DNA of 64,000 bases, taken from Trichostrongylus colubriformis (taxonomy: Eukaryota > Nematoda > Chromadorea > Rhabditida > Trichostrongylidae). Below, piece after piece: positions 47,421-59,800 of this stretch. The notes under the pieces are model-generated. The model ran no database searches. It worked only from the letters and a program-made list of their open reading frames with translations, and was not told where the DNA came from. How positions within the stretch are numbered: position 1 is the first letter of the stretch; the number at the start of each line of letters is the position of its first letter. A program made the translations under genes and the position numbers. The stretch covers positions 52,904,873-52,968,872 of the forward strand of contig OZ022257.1 of NCBI GenBank assembly GCA_963978905.1. Reading direction: 5' to 3'.

Positions 47421-50089
47421 GTATATGTATGAAAATATAAATATATGTGTTAAAGGGAAGTGGTTAGGTTACACTCTCGCTCTGGTCGCACGGAGCTCAA
47501 ATCCCCCGTCAACGCCTACCTAGGCCATTCGAGGCCTACACTCAACACTCGGTGAACAGGCACAGGACTCTTCTCCGCACTCATTGTATAAGCCAAATCG
47601 CTTTCACCTGCCACGACCATTTTGAGTGAAACGAGTATGCGAAGGGCATCCCACAGAAGGGATTGAATGAAGCCAAAAAATTTATCGTTTAATCGTTATT
47701 ATGGGCAGTGAGAAGTGCATGTGAAGCTTCAGAAATTCATTATCTAATGTGAAGGCTTTGCAGCTTTTGTATCATAGTGTATACAATATTAACTAATCAA
47801 TGAGACAGCGACAAAAAGGAGGTTTCCATTGCTCCATTACAATGAGTATCACCGACATCACCGACAATTAACTTTCTTATCCGGTATGCCGCCAATTTAC
47901 TTGAAGGCCAGATTGCTATTGTGAGTATTAAAACTGTAGATAGCTGCGAGTACCGTAATCTCCTGAAGCATTCTGGCATCGAAGATGTTAACTCGAAAAA
48001 AAGGTAATTTCGCAGAAGAAGTTCAACCGTGACAAGAGAACCACCTAGGGGGCCGAGGTCTATAGCCCGCGTGTGCGCATACGCAAAATGCCACAGCGGT
48101 AGCTCTACCCAACATGAGCATGGAAAGTTTGAGAAATCCTGACAAAAAAAAATCCTTGCAAAGTCGTCTGGATGCGTTTGAGCCGATAACTCGACAGACA
48201 GCAGACTATGGGATATGGGATGCAGGATCATGGGATGCTTACAGCTGGCCACGCCCTGAACTCGGAATTCTTACACACACAGGCGATTACTTGCTTTACT
48301 TTTTGGGCTTTCTTCCGCCTATACAACTATGAGCTCATGCTGTGAGATGTCGAGACATACGGCATTAAATGCTTAGCAGTGATTGATGGCTCCCAGAGAT
48401 TTCGCGTTCGTCAAATCATGGTGGTAGTCGAACTCGTATTTAACCAGTAACATCACTCGCGGAGGTATCATAGAGACAATAAGTATTATTGTACTATCGA
48501 ATGAGTGCGGGACCGTAAAACCGACCTGGAGGATATGGAAGTTTGGAGTTGAAAACGTCAGCTGCTCATACATTCTCCACCTTGGGCTTGGTGGTACAAA
48601 AGTCAAAGCATAAAAAAGTTGCTGTCAAACATGATTCTTTTTAATTCTTCACAGATCGATTTGAATAAATATTTAGCCTTCACCTAACCCACTATTCTCG
48701 AACAGGAGGGTTTTTAAGCCCCGTCGATTATTGCGTTATTTCAGTCCGCTTTCACTTGAGGAATGAAAGTGCAATATTTGCAAGAACTAAATGGTGCTAA
48801 GCAATAAGGGGAATCCTATTGTGGTTGACTTCGGCGCTATTTTTGCTCGAGCTCTAGGAGGGGGAGACACCCTTTTCCCCCGTTCGGTACGACTCAGCGA
48901 AAAAAATTGGGCGCTTGAGTGTGCGAATTGACATGTCAGTGATGACAATGTGTTCAAAATTTTACCAAATACCCCTCCCTTCATTGCGATTGCGATATCA
49001 GTAACTAAAGTCACAAACTGTTACACTGAACTAGCAAAGAAGTTTTTATCGAAACATCTTTTCACTCGAAAAAGAGGCGCGTAATGGAGAAGTAAGGCTA
49101 TAATGAAGTTTCACATGCTATTTTCTATGGATGAAATAGGAAAACTGTCAAACACACGGAAACATAATCAAATGCGTTGAGGGCACAGCCATCCCGCCGG
49201 CATTTTTAGACATGCATGAAAGTGGAAATTATTGAAACAAAGTTAAAAGCACTTCTCGGGAGCATCTTAAAAACGAATTGGTGTGCGATGCAATGACTGG
49301 GCTTGATAAGCATTCCTTATTCTTCTGCTGAGATAGTCATTCAAAAATGCAAATGAGCATTGCTAGCGTTAGAGGCATTCCTTCTTCCTGGAGCTATTCG
49401 TGAGATCATATTCAACATCAGCCATCACTTCATAATCTCGCAACCTTGGATGACGTTGATGAATTTGATCAGTGATTTGTACCTTAGGTTTTGGACCAGT
49501 GACTAGTATCAGCGTCAAAAATTATATCATGATTTCATCCATCGAATTAACGAATGTAAAAGTGCACTACATATTCTGGATGAGATGGGGGGTCATCAAG
49601 CCGCCCACATCAATCCCTCAGTGAGGGTTTGAGTCCTCATTAGATTGAGGTTTTTGCTTCATAATCCCTATGTCCTGGAACGATTTCTTCCACAATTCCA
49701 GCATTTTCTTTGGAAAATTTGAGCGAGTTTTCTTATTAGTTGGATATAAAGTGAGTAGTTATGAATATATTCTACAATATCGCGCACACTTTTTGACCAA
49801 TCGACAAGTGACCGCAGTTTAATCGACGCAAGCCGTTGCACCGTCAGAACATCCTTCAAAGTGAATAAAATGGGGAAAAAGTGTTGGGAGCGTTGGATTC
49901 GTCCCAGTGTGACGAGTTCAACGACGTTACAATATCGAATTTTGATATCTAGGTCATCAGCTTCTCGGTGAAAGCTCACAAAAATTATTTTTCAACTTTG
50001 GGCAAGTTTCCGACTCTTTTGGGCCTACATTTGCATGTTGAATCTACGGCTCTCTTGAAACCTATTCTCAGTGGATGGACTTCTCAAAG

Positions 50090-50260
50090 GACTATTTCCA
50101 GGTTCGAGTTCATTTTTTTCGGGTTTCTCAAGAAAACTTCGAGTTTTCAACCAAAGTCAACCAATTCAAACGAGTTTTCCGAAAAAAATTTCAAGCTTTC
50201 AACCTATTTCAACCATCAACGGAGTTTCCGAGAAAAAGCATCGAAGAATTCGAGAGGTGT
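50090..50260 (+). repeat. Imperfect tandem units rich in TTTCAAC
   Basis: Repeated diverged blocks of the type GAGTTTTC, CAACCAA, TTTCAA with about 50-bp spacing. Weak resemblance to the tandem units at 8851 and 14446. Confidence 0.35.
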
Positions 50261-51086
50261 GAAAGTACTGAGTCGAAGATTTTTTGTATTGAACATCCAT
50301 AATGCATGATCGCCTCTAAAAAGCGACGCATGTATTGATAGCAGGCAAGCGTGTGACCAAATAAAGTTTCCTATGAAGGAATAGCCTGAAGGACCAGCTA
50401 CAACTACTATACGTGTAATTCAGCAATTTAACTAATATCGTGAAGGCACGTCGAATAATTGGCGATGTATTCGGAGAAGCAATCAGCAAAAAATGTCCAG
50501 CGTAGAGCAACCTTCTGTGTAGGTGAGAGAAATGGAATGGGCATCCTGGGACCAAAAAGATCAAGGTGCATTGGAATGGAATTCCCCCTATTCATACATT
50601 CTTGGAATCTTTTCCGGATGAGGTGTTGAAGGGTATTCGTTCAAAGAAATGTACTGCGTGGGAATCACCTCTCTGTCAGCGGCGTCTTTTATCAGGTTTC
50701 ACTCTATCCATCTCACCGAGATAATTAATCATACAGTATTCTCTGAAAACGTGGAAGCTTTTCTTTCGCTGTCTCGCCACAGAATTTCGGAATGCAGTCC
50801 TTTTCCAAGCTTGGACTGCAACTTTGAGATATCGTAGAGTAGTGGCCAAAGAAACAAAAAGTATGAAATGTACAAGATCGTTGTCGTTACAATAAAGATT
50901 GACACACTAAGGTTATCTTCAGAAACACTTGTGATTCGCGGAAGCGAAGATTGAAGCGACATCATTCGAGCAATTTATGCACTCCATTAAATCGAATCCA
51001 CTACAAGGTACAGAAGTACCTGGAGAATCTTGTGGGCATGAGACAGAACATCTCTAGCGTAGAATACTTATATACCAACTTATGTA

Positions 51087-51766
51087 TTAGGTCTGTGCAG
51101 AATAAATGGCCAAAACGGACTACTTTTTTCAAAACGCCATAACTTCGCTCAGACACAACTTTATTTGTCGAAATAAAAACCATTCGAATCTACACGACCT
51201 TGCCAACGATCTGATAAAGAAAATATGCCATCATGATCAAATTCTGGACTGCGAAAATGAATGAAGTCAACGATGGCATTTTCAACCTGCATAGTTTCGG
51301 CGAATTTTTTCTGACGCAGGTTTGCATCAAGAACCGGGAAAAGGTGGTAATTCGTCAGGGATGTCTGGGGAATAAGGGAGGTGAGGGAGAGTCTCGATCA
51401 GTTTCTGCCGGGTGACTTGCGAACTATGGGGTTTTGCGTTGTTTTGCGCGCCCTGCAAAAACTGATGCAGTCAGGCATCGAGACTCTCCCTCACCCTCCT
51501 TATTCCCCAGACCTATCCCTGACGGATTGCCACTTTTTCCGGGTTCCCGATGCAAACCTGCGGCAGAAAAACTATGCACGGTAAAAATGCCATTCCTGAC
51601 TTTATTAATTCTCGCAATCCAGAATTTGATCGTGATGGCATATTTTCTTTACCAGATCGTTGGCGAAACTCTGTAGATTCGAATGGTTTTATTTCGACAA
51701 ATAAAGTTGTGTCTGAGCGAAGTTATGGCCAGTTACGTTTCAGCCATTTATTCTGCACAGACCTAA
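51087..51766. mobile_element. Foldback derived from two inverted mariner 3' ends (680 bp)
   Basis: The ends TTAGGTCTGTGCAGAATAAA and its complement are flanked by TA (51085-51086 and 51767-51768). Both arms encode the C-terminal part of a mariner transposase, on opposite strands. In the right arm (plus strand) it reads LPHPPYSPDLSLTDCHFFRV, then SRNPEFDRDGIF, PDRWRNSVDSNGF (51477-51700). The left arm carries the inverted counterpart. The transposase N-terminal half is absent. A mariner end therefore appears to have been duplicated head-to-head, creating a foldback. Confidence 0.8.
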
Positions 51767-51768
51767 TA

Positions 51769-54700
51769 CTTACTAATAAGTATGTATAATTAAGTGGCGG
51801 TTAGTATTACGAGAACCTTGTTTGTATAGTACATAGTTACATTCTAGTACCAATTTTCATCTCTTCCAGCTGATCCCTCCCTCCGTTCGCCAAATAATGG
51901 AAGAGTATCCTCTAAAAAAAGCGTTTATTTGCCTAACCAACTTTCCCCCCATTTCCCGAAATTCGTTTGATACAGGTGAGAGTACGAACGCGTCAGCATC
52001 CGAACAGCCTCGAAAGCTCATCCGGCATTGTCATGCAGTTTGCAGAGCACGTATCTTCGGGCATGCTATTCTGTCCCGTGCTATTATCTGCCAAGTGTCA
52101 CAAGAGCAAAAATATGGACATGTTTTACGGTGGATTATGCACGTGAGTGATATTTGAAGTACTACTTTTTATTTAAGAAACTCTATGGAACTTATGACAA
52201 CTATTGGAGTCGGTCGGGGTGGAGAAAGCGATTCCTTGTAGGTGATGTGGGCGTAGTTTTCCCATAGTGGACCGCAAAGTCTATCACGGCGTGAAATTTT
52301 TATCACCAATAAATTATGAGGGAAAAACATGCGCTCACAGTGATTCGCGTAGAAAGTGGTGTGAAAGATAGAGGGTAGAAGCGGGTGTGCGACGGGACAT
52401 TTGAATTGGGTCGCGCTAAGGATGGCGGTGATACGTGCTCCGTGCCCTGACCCTATTATAGTGCCGTGCTACACACTCAGGACAAACCATATCGTTTAAC
52501 ATTATTCAGCTTTCACGTTCTCAAGAAAAAGTACGTACTGCCACATCACGTTTCCAACACGAACCACTTGGGTCGTTACTGCGCACCCTTCCGCTCGTCT
52601 TACTCGTCCAGCTAACAACATGATCCACGATATGACTGGGACCATCGCAAGTGGTCATCCAGTGGTTATTTCACAGAGACGCAGAAGTGAGACATCAATC
52701 ATAACCACGAATTCACACTTTTCTGATTTGGAGAAGATCAATCTATAGAGTGTGCTGTTTGAAGTCTTGAATCTTCCTACCAAAAATCTGGTGGCATGTC
52801 AGTGAAGGGGCAATAATGAGAAATCTGAGCTATGCATGGTTGTTCAATATTCAATTACGCCCTCCTCACCCGCCACAAAAATAGCACTCAGATTTTCAAT
52901 GTGTGTAACTCAATGACTACTTGCAGGGACCAAGTTTCATGGTGAATGGGAAATGATACAGTGTGATGGGTTTACTTTCGAAAAGACCTATTCTAGTACT
53001 ATTATAGCCTTTCCATAACTGTTCTATAGGTGGTTACGTGGAAAGCCTTATAGTATATTCATCCTTTACAGTCAGCTCTATGTACCACTATGTAGTCGTA
53101 AATCTCAGGATAATGAAAGCAGGGAGTGTGGGAATTGCAGGTAAGCAACTAGCTGTTTTCCCTGTCGTAATCTAATATTATTACTATGTTGACCACGAGG
53201 TAGGGTTATTATTGTAAATCGTACAGAGGCCGCAGGTATCACTCAAAAAGGGGCAGTTGTCTAGTCTTCTGAAGGAAGTATCCTATGAAAAGCTTGGAAC
53301 AGGTATAATTACTATTATTTAGTCGGCTACAAGACGTAAATGTGCGGTAAACCAGAAAAAAATTAAGTGCGTCTTTGAGGTCAGATTCTTCAATTTACTG
53401 ATCTATGTCTCTTTCTATCGGATCCCATTCCAGACCTAATTCAGTGATCTCTGACGCGTTCCAAGAGAATCGGATAGGAATCCACTTAGATTCGTATTGC
53501 CCGAGGAAAAACGGCAGCACACCGACAAACGAACCGGCCAAGTTTGATTTTTGGTGTTTGGACATCTTCCTTTAAGAAGAACGGGCGAAGACAATCCGGA
53601 ACATTCCCTGCTAACGCACCCTCACCTTGGCGTACACATTTTAGATACTTTCAAAGCACAATTCGCGAAATTTAAGATATTCGATTTTGAAGCAAAGTTA
53701 ATTGCAAGCATGCTTAAGTGCATTAATACCAAAAGTGCATCAGACATTAATCGCGATGGGAAGTAAAATAGCAAGACTAATGAACTGGCATAGGGTCATA
53801 TTTCTTATCGATGGGTGCTGAAATATTCTAATTATCCAAAGTGTAAAAATACTAGCACTATCTCCGGACATTTATCTTCACTGGTTGACTTCGATTCCTG
53901 CCTACACTATATATACTATATTATTAATTTTGTATTGTAAGCTTAGCATATGCAGGAAAAAAGAGAAAAACTGTAGATTCTGGTACAAATTCAGGAGGAG
54001 CTGTGACCCAGATTTGATGTATATAGACTCATCCTTCATCACAACCAAGTCAATGGGCGGTGTTCGTATCGTGGGCGGTACTTGTGGGTGACCTTATCGC
54101 TCCAGCTCTATGTTTGTAATTGTTCATAATTACGTACATTAGAAGCAAAGTCAGATGCCATGTTTTGAGTACTGCACTTAGGTGACGTATGGAAACGGCC
54201 AAAACTTTATCCGAGCTTAATCCAATACTATCAGCACCATGACGTGGAACAACTACGGTAAATCAAATAACAGCTATACTAGTAAATGTTACTTGGGAAA
54301 GCGGCAATCGTTGCTCTGGGCCAAATTTATCGAATACACGTCATGTTTGCTTCGAGCAGAAGCGAATGCAAATTTTCCATCGCCTACCAATGACGAACCC
54401 TTTTGCAAAGTTTGCAGACTGAACAATTTTTTTTTGAAAACTTCATGACATTTGTGAAAAGTGACAAAGACATCCAAGAGAAAGAACGTTCGCAGCACAA
54501 AGTGATAGCATGTGCGATTGTAGGGCGGCATGAAGACTCTCCTTTACACAACTTCTACATCGACATATTACGTGGGCTACAAAATCCTGTTGAATTCATG
54601 GGAATCGAGTTATCAAGTGAAATTGACAAATAGGGTAATTGAATAGAGGAATGAATGAAAATTTCTAATAACGCGTCTACGAATGAGATTTATGCAGCAG

Positions 54701-56385
54701 CAACGCATAATAGAAAGAGAAATTCTGTCTCAATTGTTACCGTAAACATCAATATATTTTTTTAGATAATATTGCACTCTGAAAGTGTACTACGGGATAT
54801 GGAAAATGTGATAATAGGAGAAGGTCCGTATCGACAGCGTTTTCGATTGGATTCCTATACTAGAATGTGCTTAAAACAAAGGTTCCTGGTCTGCAGTTAT
54901 TGTTTCACAATGAAGCTTACAAAACTTGGTAAATTGCTAAGCCTGTGAATGACCGAAGAATCAATTGATTATTCAAAAAAAAACCTCGAAAATGCTGAAA
55001 AATTATGGACATTGGTCTTCCTACAATTGCCGTTCTCTGACATCTATCGATGAGCACGTTGACTGCTACTGAAGGTTTTGTGGGGAGATATGGAAACACG
55101 CTCGCCTAATTTGGATTTCGCGAATCAAAGCTGCAGATTTGCGCTATTCACCTTGAGGGGGAAGGGGTACGTGGGTAGGGGGGGGGGAACCCCACCTTTA
55201 CATGAATGACGGGTCGAGAATTTGTACTCTTCACGATCTAATGACGGCTTCTTTTTTACGTCACACCTTTCAAACCTTCTCGGGGCTCTCATCTGCGTAG
55301 CTCGTGACATATCAGTCATGCAGAGACATGCACTGCAACGCACATAGTGCTGTCTCCCCTCTTCCTTCTGAAGTACATAGCGCTCAAAGTACATATAAGT
55401 ACCGAAGCATCGACGGAATCCATAGCATCGACAGGGCAGCAAAAATTCCAGCGCAAAATAGACTGCTATTTGTTTGTGCTACTCCTTTTGAAATTTTGCG
55501 GAAAGCAATAAAAGTAGTTCCTGATGTCCAGGATGATGACATACAGAAGTTGGGGAGCTTCGAGTTGACGATATGTCCTTCAGGCGCTATGCAGCACAGT
55601 CTTCATATGCTTATGAGGTCAAAGAACCATGCAGACAAAGTTCGCACTACATACGAGATTAGACACTGCTCATCAAAAAGCTAAGGCTGTTATAAACTTA
55701 CTAAGTCGAGTTCATACTGAATACTGGAAGTTTTCTTCAATTTTCGCAATCCAAGTGACAAGAAAAAGGGAAACTTTGCACCAACCTCCTTAGCTACACA
55801 AATTTCTGACAAATATCACCTTCGCTTTAGTTGACAAAATATTCGTCTGAAATTTCTCCTTCAAATTCACTAGAAACTCACTACAAGGGATGACAAAGGG
55901 TTTCCTGGAATTTACATAGTGCTGTAGACGCCATCATCGAGAGCGGTCGTCCCATTCGTGACCAAGCAACGACAGCGCCTCATTATGGCATTATAATGGT
56001 GAATCATAAAGATACCGTCAAGTCAAATAGTACAGGTGCTGGATTAGGGCACGCACGGATACCACAAGGCCCCCACTGACCAGGATAAGTGATGGAAATT
56101 CGAGGTAGGAAGGACGAACCTCTTTGAGCTATTCAACATTTTTGTAAAGGCATTTTACTGTTTGACATTGGACAAAAGGTTTTTTCCGTTAATGTGGTAC
56201 CAAAGGTCCAGTCTTCCGAGATCGGTTCAGATCAAATTCTCTTCCGGCCTGATCGCATGGTATAGAAAGTTGTTAGCCATAGGCAGCGCTCATAGTGGTG
56301 AAATTTGCGTTTTCGGGAGTTATGAAAATGGTGGAAAATGACAAAGATACGTATTAACCACGAGAATCGTATGAATAGCGTTGTA
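51769..56385. other. No supported gene over about 4.6 kb
   Basis: Two stretches look faintly coding without recognisable domains: 54403-54633 (plus strand, 76 residues) and 55304-55684 (plus strand, 126 residues). Neither could be tied into a splice model. A 10-nt poly-G run is at 55178-55187. Confidence 0.35.
55178..55187. repeat. Poly-G tract (10 G)
   Basis: Ten consecutive G in a locally G-rich stretch. Confidence 0.9.
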
Positions 56386-56576
56386 GAAATGCAGAATTTT
56401 CGAATGCGCGGAAAAAAATTGGTCACGCTTCGCAAGTCGAGAGAATCAGAAAACTGAAGATACTACAGTTTCGCATGTCCCAAAAATTACGCGCTGCGCA
56501 ACTGGAAGTGTGATTCCCTCGACTTGGCGGAGCCTATTCGATCTTTTTCCGCGCATTCAAAAATTCCGCATTTTCA
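56386..56576. repeat. Imperfect inverted repeat upstream of the membrane-protein gene
   Basis: The left arm with TTTTCGAATGCGCGGAAAAA recurs inverted at the right as TTTTTCCGCGCATTCAAAAA. Inner arms AAGTCGAGAGAATCA / TGATTCCCTCGACTT-like also pair. About 190 bp, 300 bp upstream of the gene's start. Confidence 0.65.
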
Positions 56577-56879
56577 CCGAACTTAGGTTCCGTACTTCCA
56601 CACAGTACAGTTTCTAAAACACTTCAAGAAGTAATCTTTTTGCGCAGATCCTGCGTTTCCACAGAAACGCCACATTCGAGACTTTTCCAACCGATATCTG
56701 TCCATTCCTCTCCCTCAGATTTCACAAATCTGTAACAGCGAAACAGTATCGAGGCTGCCCCCGAGAATGAAGCTTTTTTCAACAACAATGGGTGATAGTG
56801 CGAAAAGCAGTAGTTAAAAAGGCATCGTCGCGGTGGGTTTACTTCCTTCGGCTGCCCCTTTCATCACGAAGCAGTTGCT

Positions 56880-59800
56880 ATGTTGCTGTTGTCAATGATG
56901 CTGCTGATGATGCCAGCTGTCACAACTCACATCACTGTGGAACCTTCAAGAACCACTGCTGCCAAACCAACTCCTGCCGAATGTTACCCTTTTGAAGATC
57001 GAGCAAGTCATTACGTATGTTTGAAAAGTTCTACATCGATGTTAATGCTGGCTTCAGGCGATCACACGATTGAGGCGACAGTGCAAAAGGTGTATACAAA
57101 TCTATTGAGCCACTAGGCTAACAGGCGATCAGACGAAAAGGCCATTCAGGCAATCGCGATGGTCCGGCGATCGAGGGGAAAGGATAGGATGATCATCGAT
57201 AAGGTTAATGGTACCCCAGATTGCCTGGATCATCTGATCGCCTGATCGCTTGATCGACGGTATCTTTTCTTTCTCGGTGATTGGGTCCGCAGACTCTGAA
57301 CGTGCCTAACCAGTAGTGTATAATAGAAATATTTTATGATATCTTGACGCTGCCTGCAACATGAGGCTGCGGCTGAGTGAGTATACGAAATTCCTAAGGA
57401 TACACGCCATTTGATGCAAAAACTGTGGAGAGATGTAGGTTGAGAAGTGATTCGGAATGACGAGCTTTTCTATAGTGTTGGTTATTGGAGGAGAGGCAAC
57501 TGTCTTACTCGGCTAAGTCTGTCTGTTGGTGTGTGTGTTTGTGTGTATGTATGTGTGTGGTATCCTGAATTACACGAATGATATGGGGTGTTGGAAGGGC
57601 ACTCGAGCGGTGGTGGACCTAAATGATAGCAGGTGATAAGTACTGATAAGGAGCCTTGGAAGGCTAACGTCGCCGAATCCTTCTCGCCTTCTGAATCGAT
57701 CCTAGAGCGCCCACACTCATAGGTGTTTTGAGGGGTTGGACGAGCACATTGACGGTCGGTGATCCAAGTTGATAACGCTTGATAAGATTCGATAAGAAGC
57801 GTTAAGAGGCTAATGTCGTTAAATCTTTTTCCCCATTCGGGTTGATCTTAGAGCGCCGACACTCATAGATGTTTCAAGGAGTGGGACGGACATATCAGTG
57901 GTGGGTGATCCAAACTGATAACGCTTTATAAGATTCGATAAGGAGCCTCGAAAGGCTAATGTCGCTAAATCCGTTTCGCTCTTCTGGCTAACAGTGGGAT
58001 GTTTACACTCACAGGTATCACATGGTACGGGGATCTTTATGGTGACTTTTCGAAACCGATATGGCTTACAAGAGCTGTCAAGAGCCACTAGGAAATGGGG
58101 AAGGGATGAAATCCGGTAAAATCTTGCACCACTCGTATGGACTTCTAGAGATATTAAAATACATACACCATTTTCTGAAACGCTAGGCAGTTTAGCAGTC
58201 GATACATTAGCACTCGTACAGTAGTATCTCTTACTACTACTGTACGAGTGCTATAGTGGATGCGTTGGATGCACCATTGAGTGAACATATTTTGCTTATG
58301 TTCCGATATCTGCTGCCAATGTATCGACTGCTAAACTGCCTAGCGTTTCAGAAAATGGTGTATGTATTTTAATACTGCGATCTACATGGATAATCAAGAC
58401 ACGGCCCAGATTTGTGATCGCGAAGGGGGAATGGTAAACGGACAAATGTGCGGTGGTACTCACTACCGCAACGCGTGAGCTTGCGTCGCGGTTCGTCGTC
58501 AGTGAGCACAGGTTTTCTCCCGTCTCGTCGCTTCGTCTGCGCACTCCGCGTAAGGGAGTGCACGTGGCGAGATACTCGCAGCGTGTACTACGCATGATTT
58601 GTACGGAAGCCTACGCTGATCTCATCGGATAGTCCGACGAGGCGGAGGATACTGTGGAGCAGCGGCGAAGTAGAGGAGGATGATCAGTTGTCATTGCGAT
58701 TGGGGTTCCAAATCGCCAATTTAGTAATTGCGGAAGCCTTCGGTTCCCGTTGTTGTAGGGTCGGCGCACTATAGCGGCGAATGCAGAGTTGCTTCTGTCC
58801 CACTGTTCTCAACAACGATGTTTGGCGACACCCCATATTAGCCCCCACGTCGGGGCTTCCTTCCCTTGCAGGCTTAGGTTAAAATGGACACTTGAGTATA
58901 CATTCTGTGATGACAAGTGTCGCTTTCTTCTCACCGATGTCATAAACTCAACAACGATATTTGGCGACGGCCCATATTAGCCCCCACGTCGGGGCTTCGT
59001 TTCCTTGCAGGCTTAGGTAGAAATATACACTTGAGTATACATTCGGTGATGTCAAGTGTCGCTTTCTTCTCACCGATGCCATAAACTCAACAACGACACT
59101 TGGCGACGGCCCATATTAGCCCCCACGTCGAGGCTTCCTTCCCTGCGCGCGGAGCGCGCGCGACTCTTGGCTCGTCGCTTTAGCGGCGAATTAGGAGTCA
59201 CTCTTTTACACACACCTTAGTAAACGAAGATCTCATGTGCTGCTCACGAAGAGCCTTGCCCTATGAGATAAGAAGACCTAGAGCTCATAAGCATGCCAGC
59301 GCGAGCCATGATGGAGGCCGCGACGCGTGAGCTTATGCGTCGCGGCAGTGAGTACCGCCGCACATTTGTCCGTTTACCGACACTCATCGCGAAGCAAGAG
59401 GTTCATTCTCTCATGCGGTGCCAGCAACAGTACTGGGAATCGACCGCTAGACTATGCAAAATTCCAAATAGTAGTGCATGTTTACAAAAACGATAAGAAT
59501 CGATAACTGGTGTATGGATCTACCGCCAATATGCAAGAAATAGATGCTAAGTAAATGGACAAATTGCTACTGCAGTTGTCGAATCCTAATCAATCTAAAC
59601 TCCCAGTAGTGACCACTTCAACCGAAGGATTAACTTATTAGTGGATTTACCCATTTCATTCCCGAACACTGATCATCGATATCATTGTAGCAAAAGGTAT
59701 CGACCGCTAAATCATCTGGCCTCTTGAAACGGTGACCTTTTCGGTGATATCTTCGATATCAGTTAATATCTATCACCTACATGTAGAAGGTAGACGCTCA

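Larger units (their letters stand above)
46387..51086. other. No supported gene over about 4.7 kb
   Basis: Contains the 64-bp tandem duplication at 47293-47420 and weak tandem structure at 50090-50260. A 151-residue minus-strand frame at 47797-48252 shows no family motif and no splice context that I can defend. Confidence 0.4.

Noticed and set aside
47797..48252. 151-residue minus-strand frame
   Set aside because: No motif, no splice or start context, no resemblance to a known family.
57120..57260. Clustered GATCGC/GATCG motifs
   Set aside because: Too irregular to call a tandem repeat or a binding-site array.
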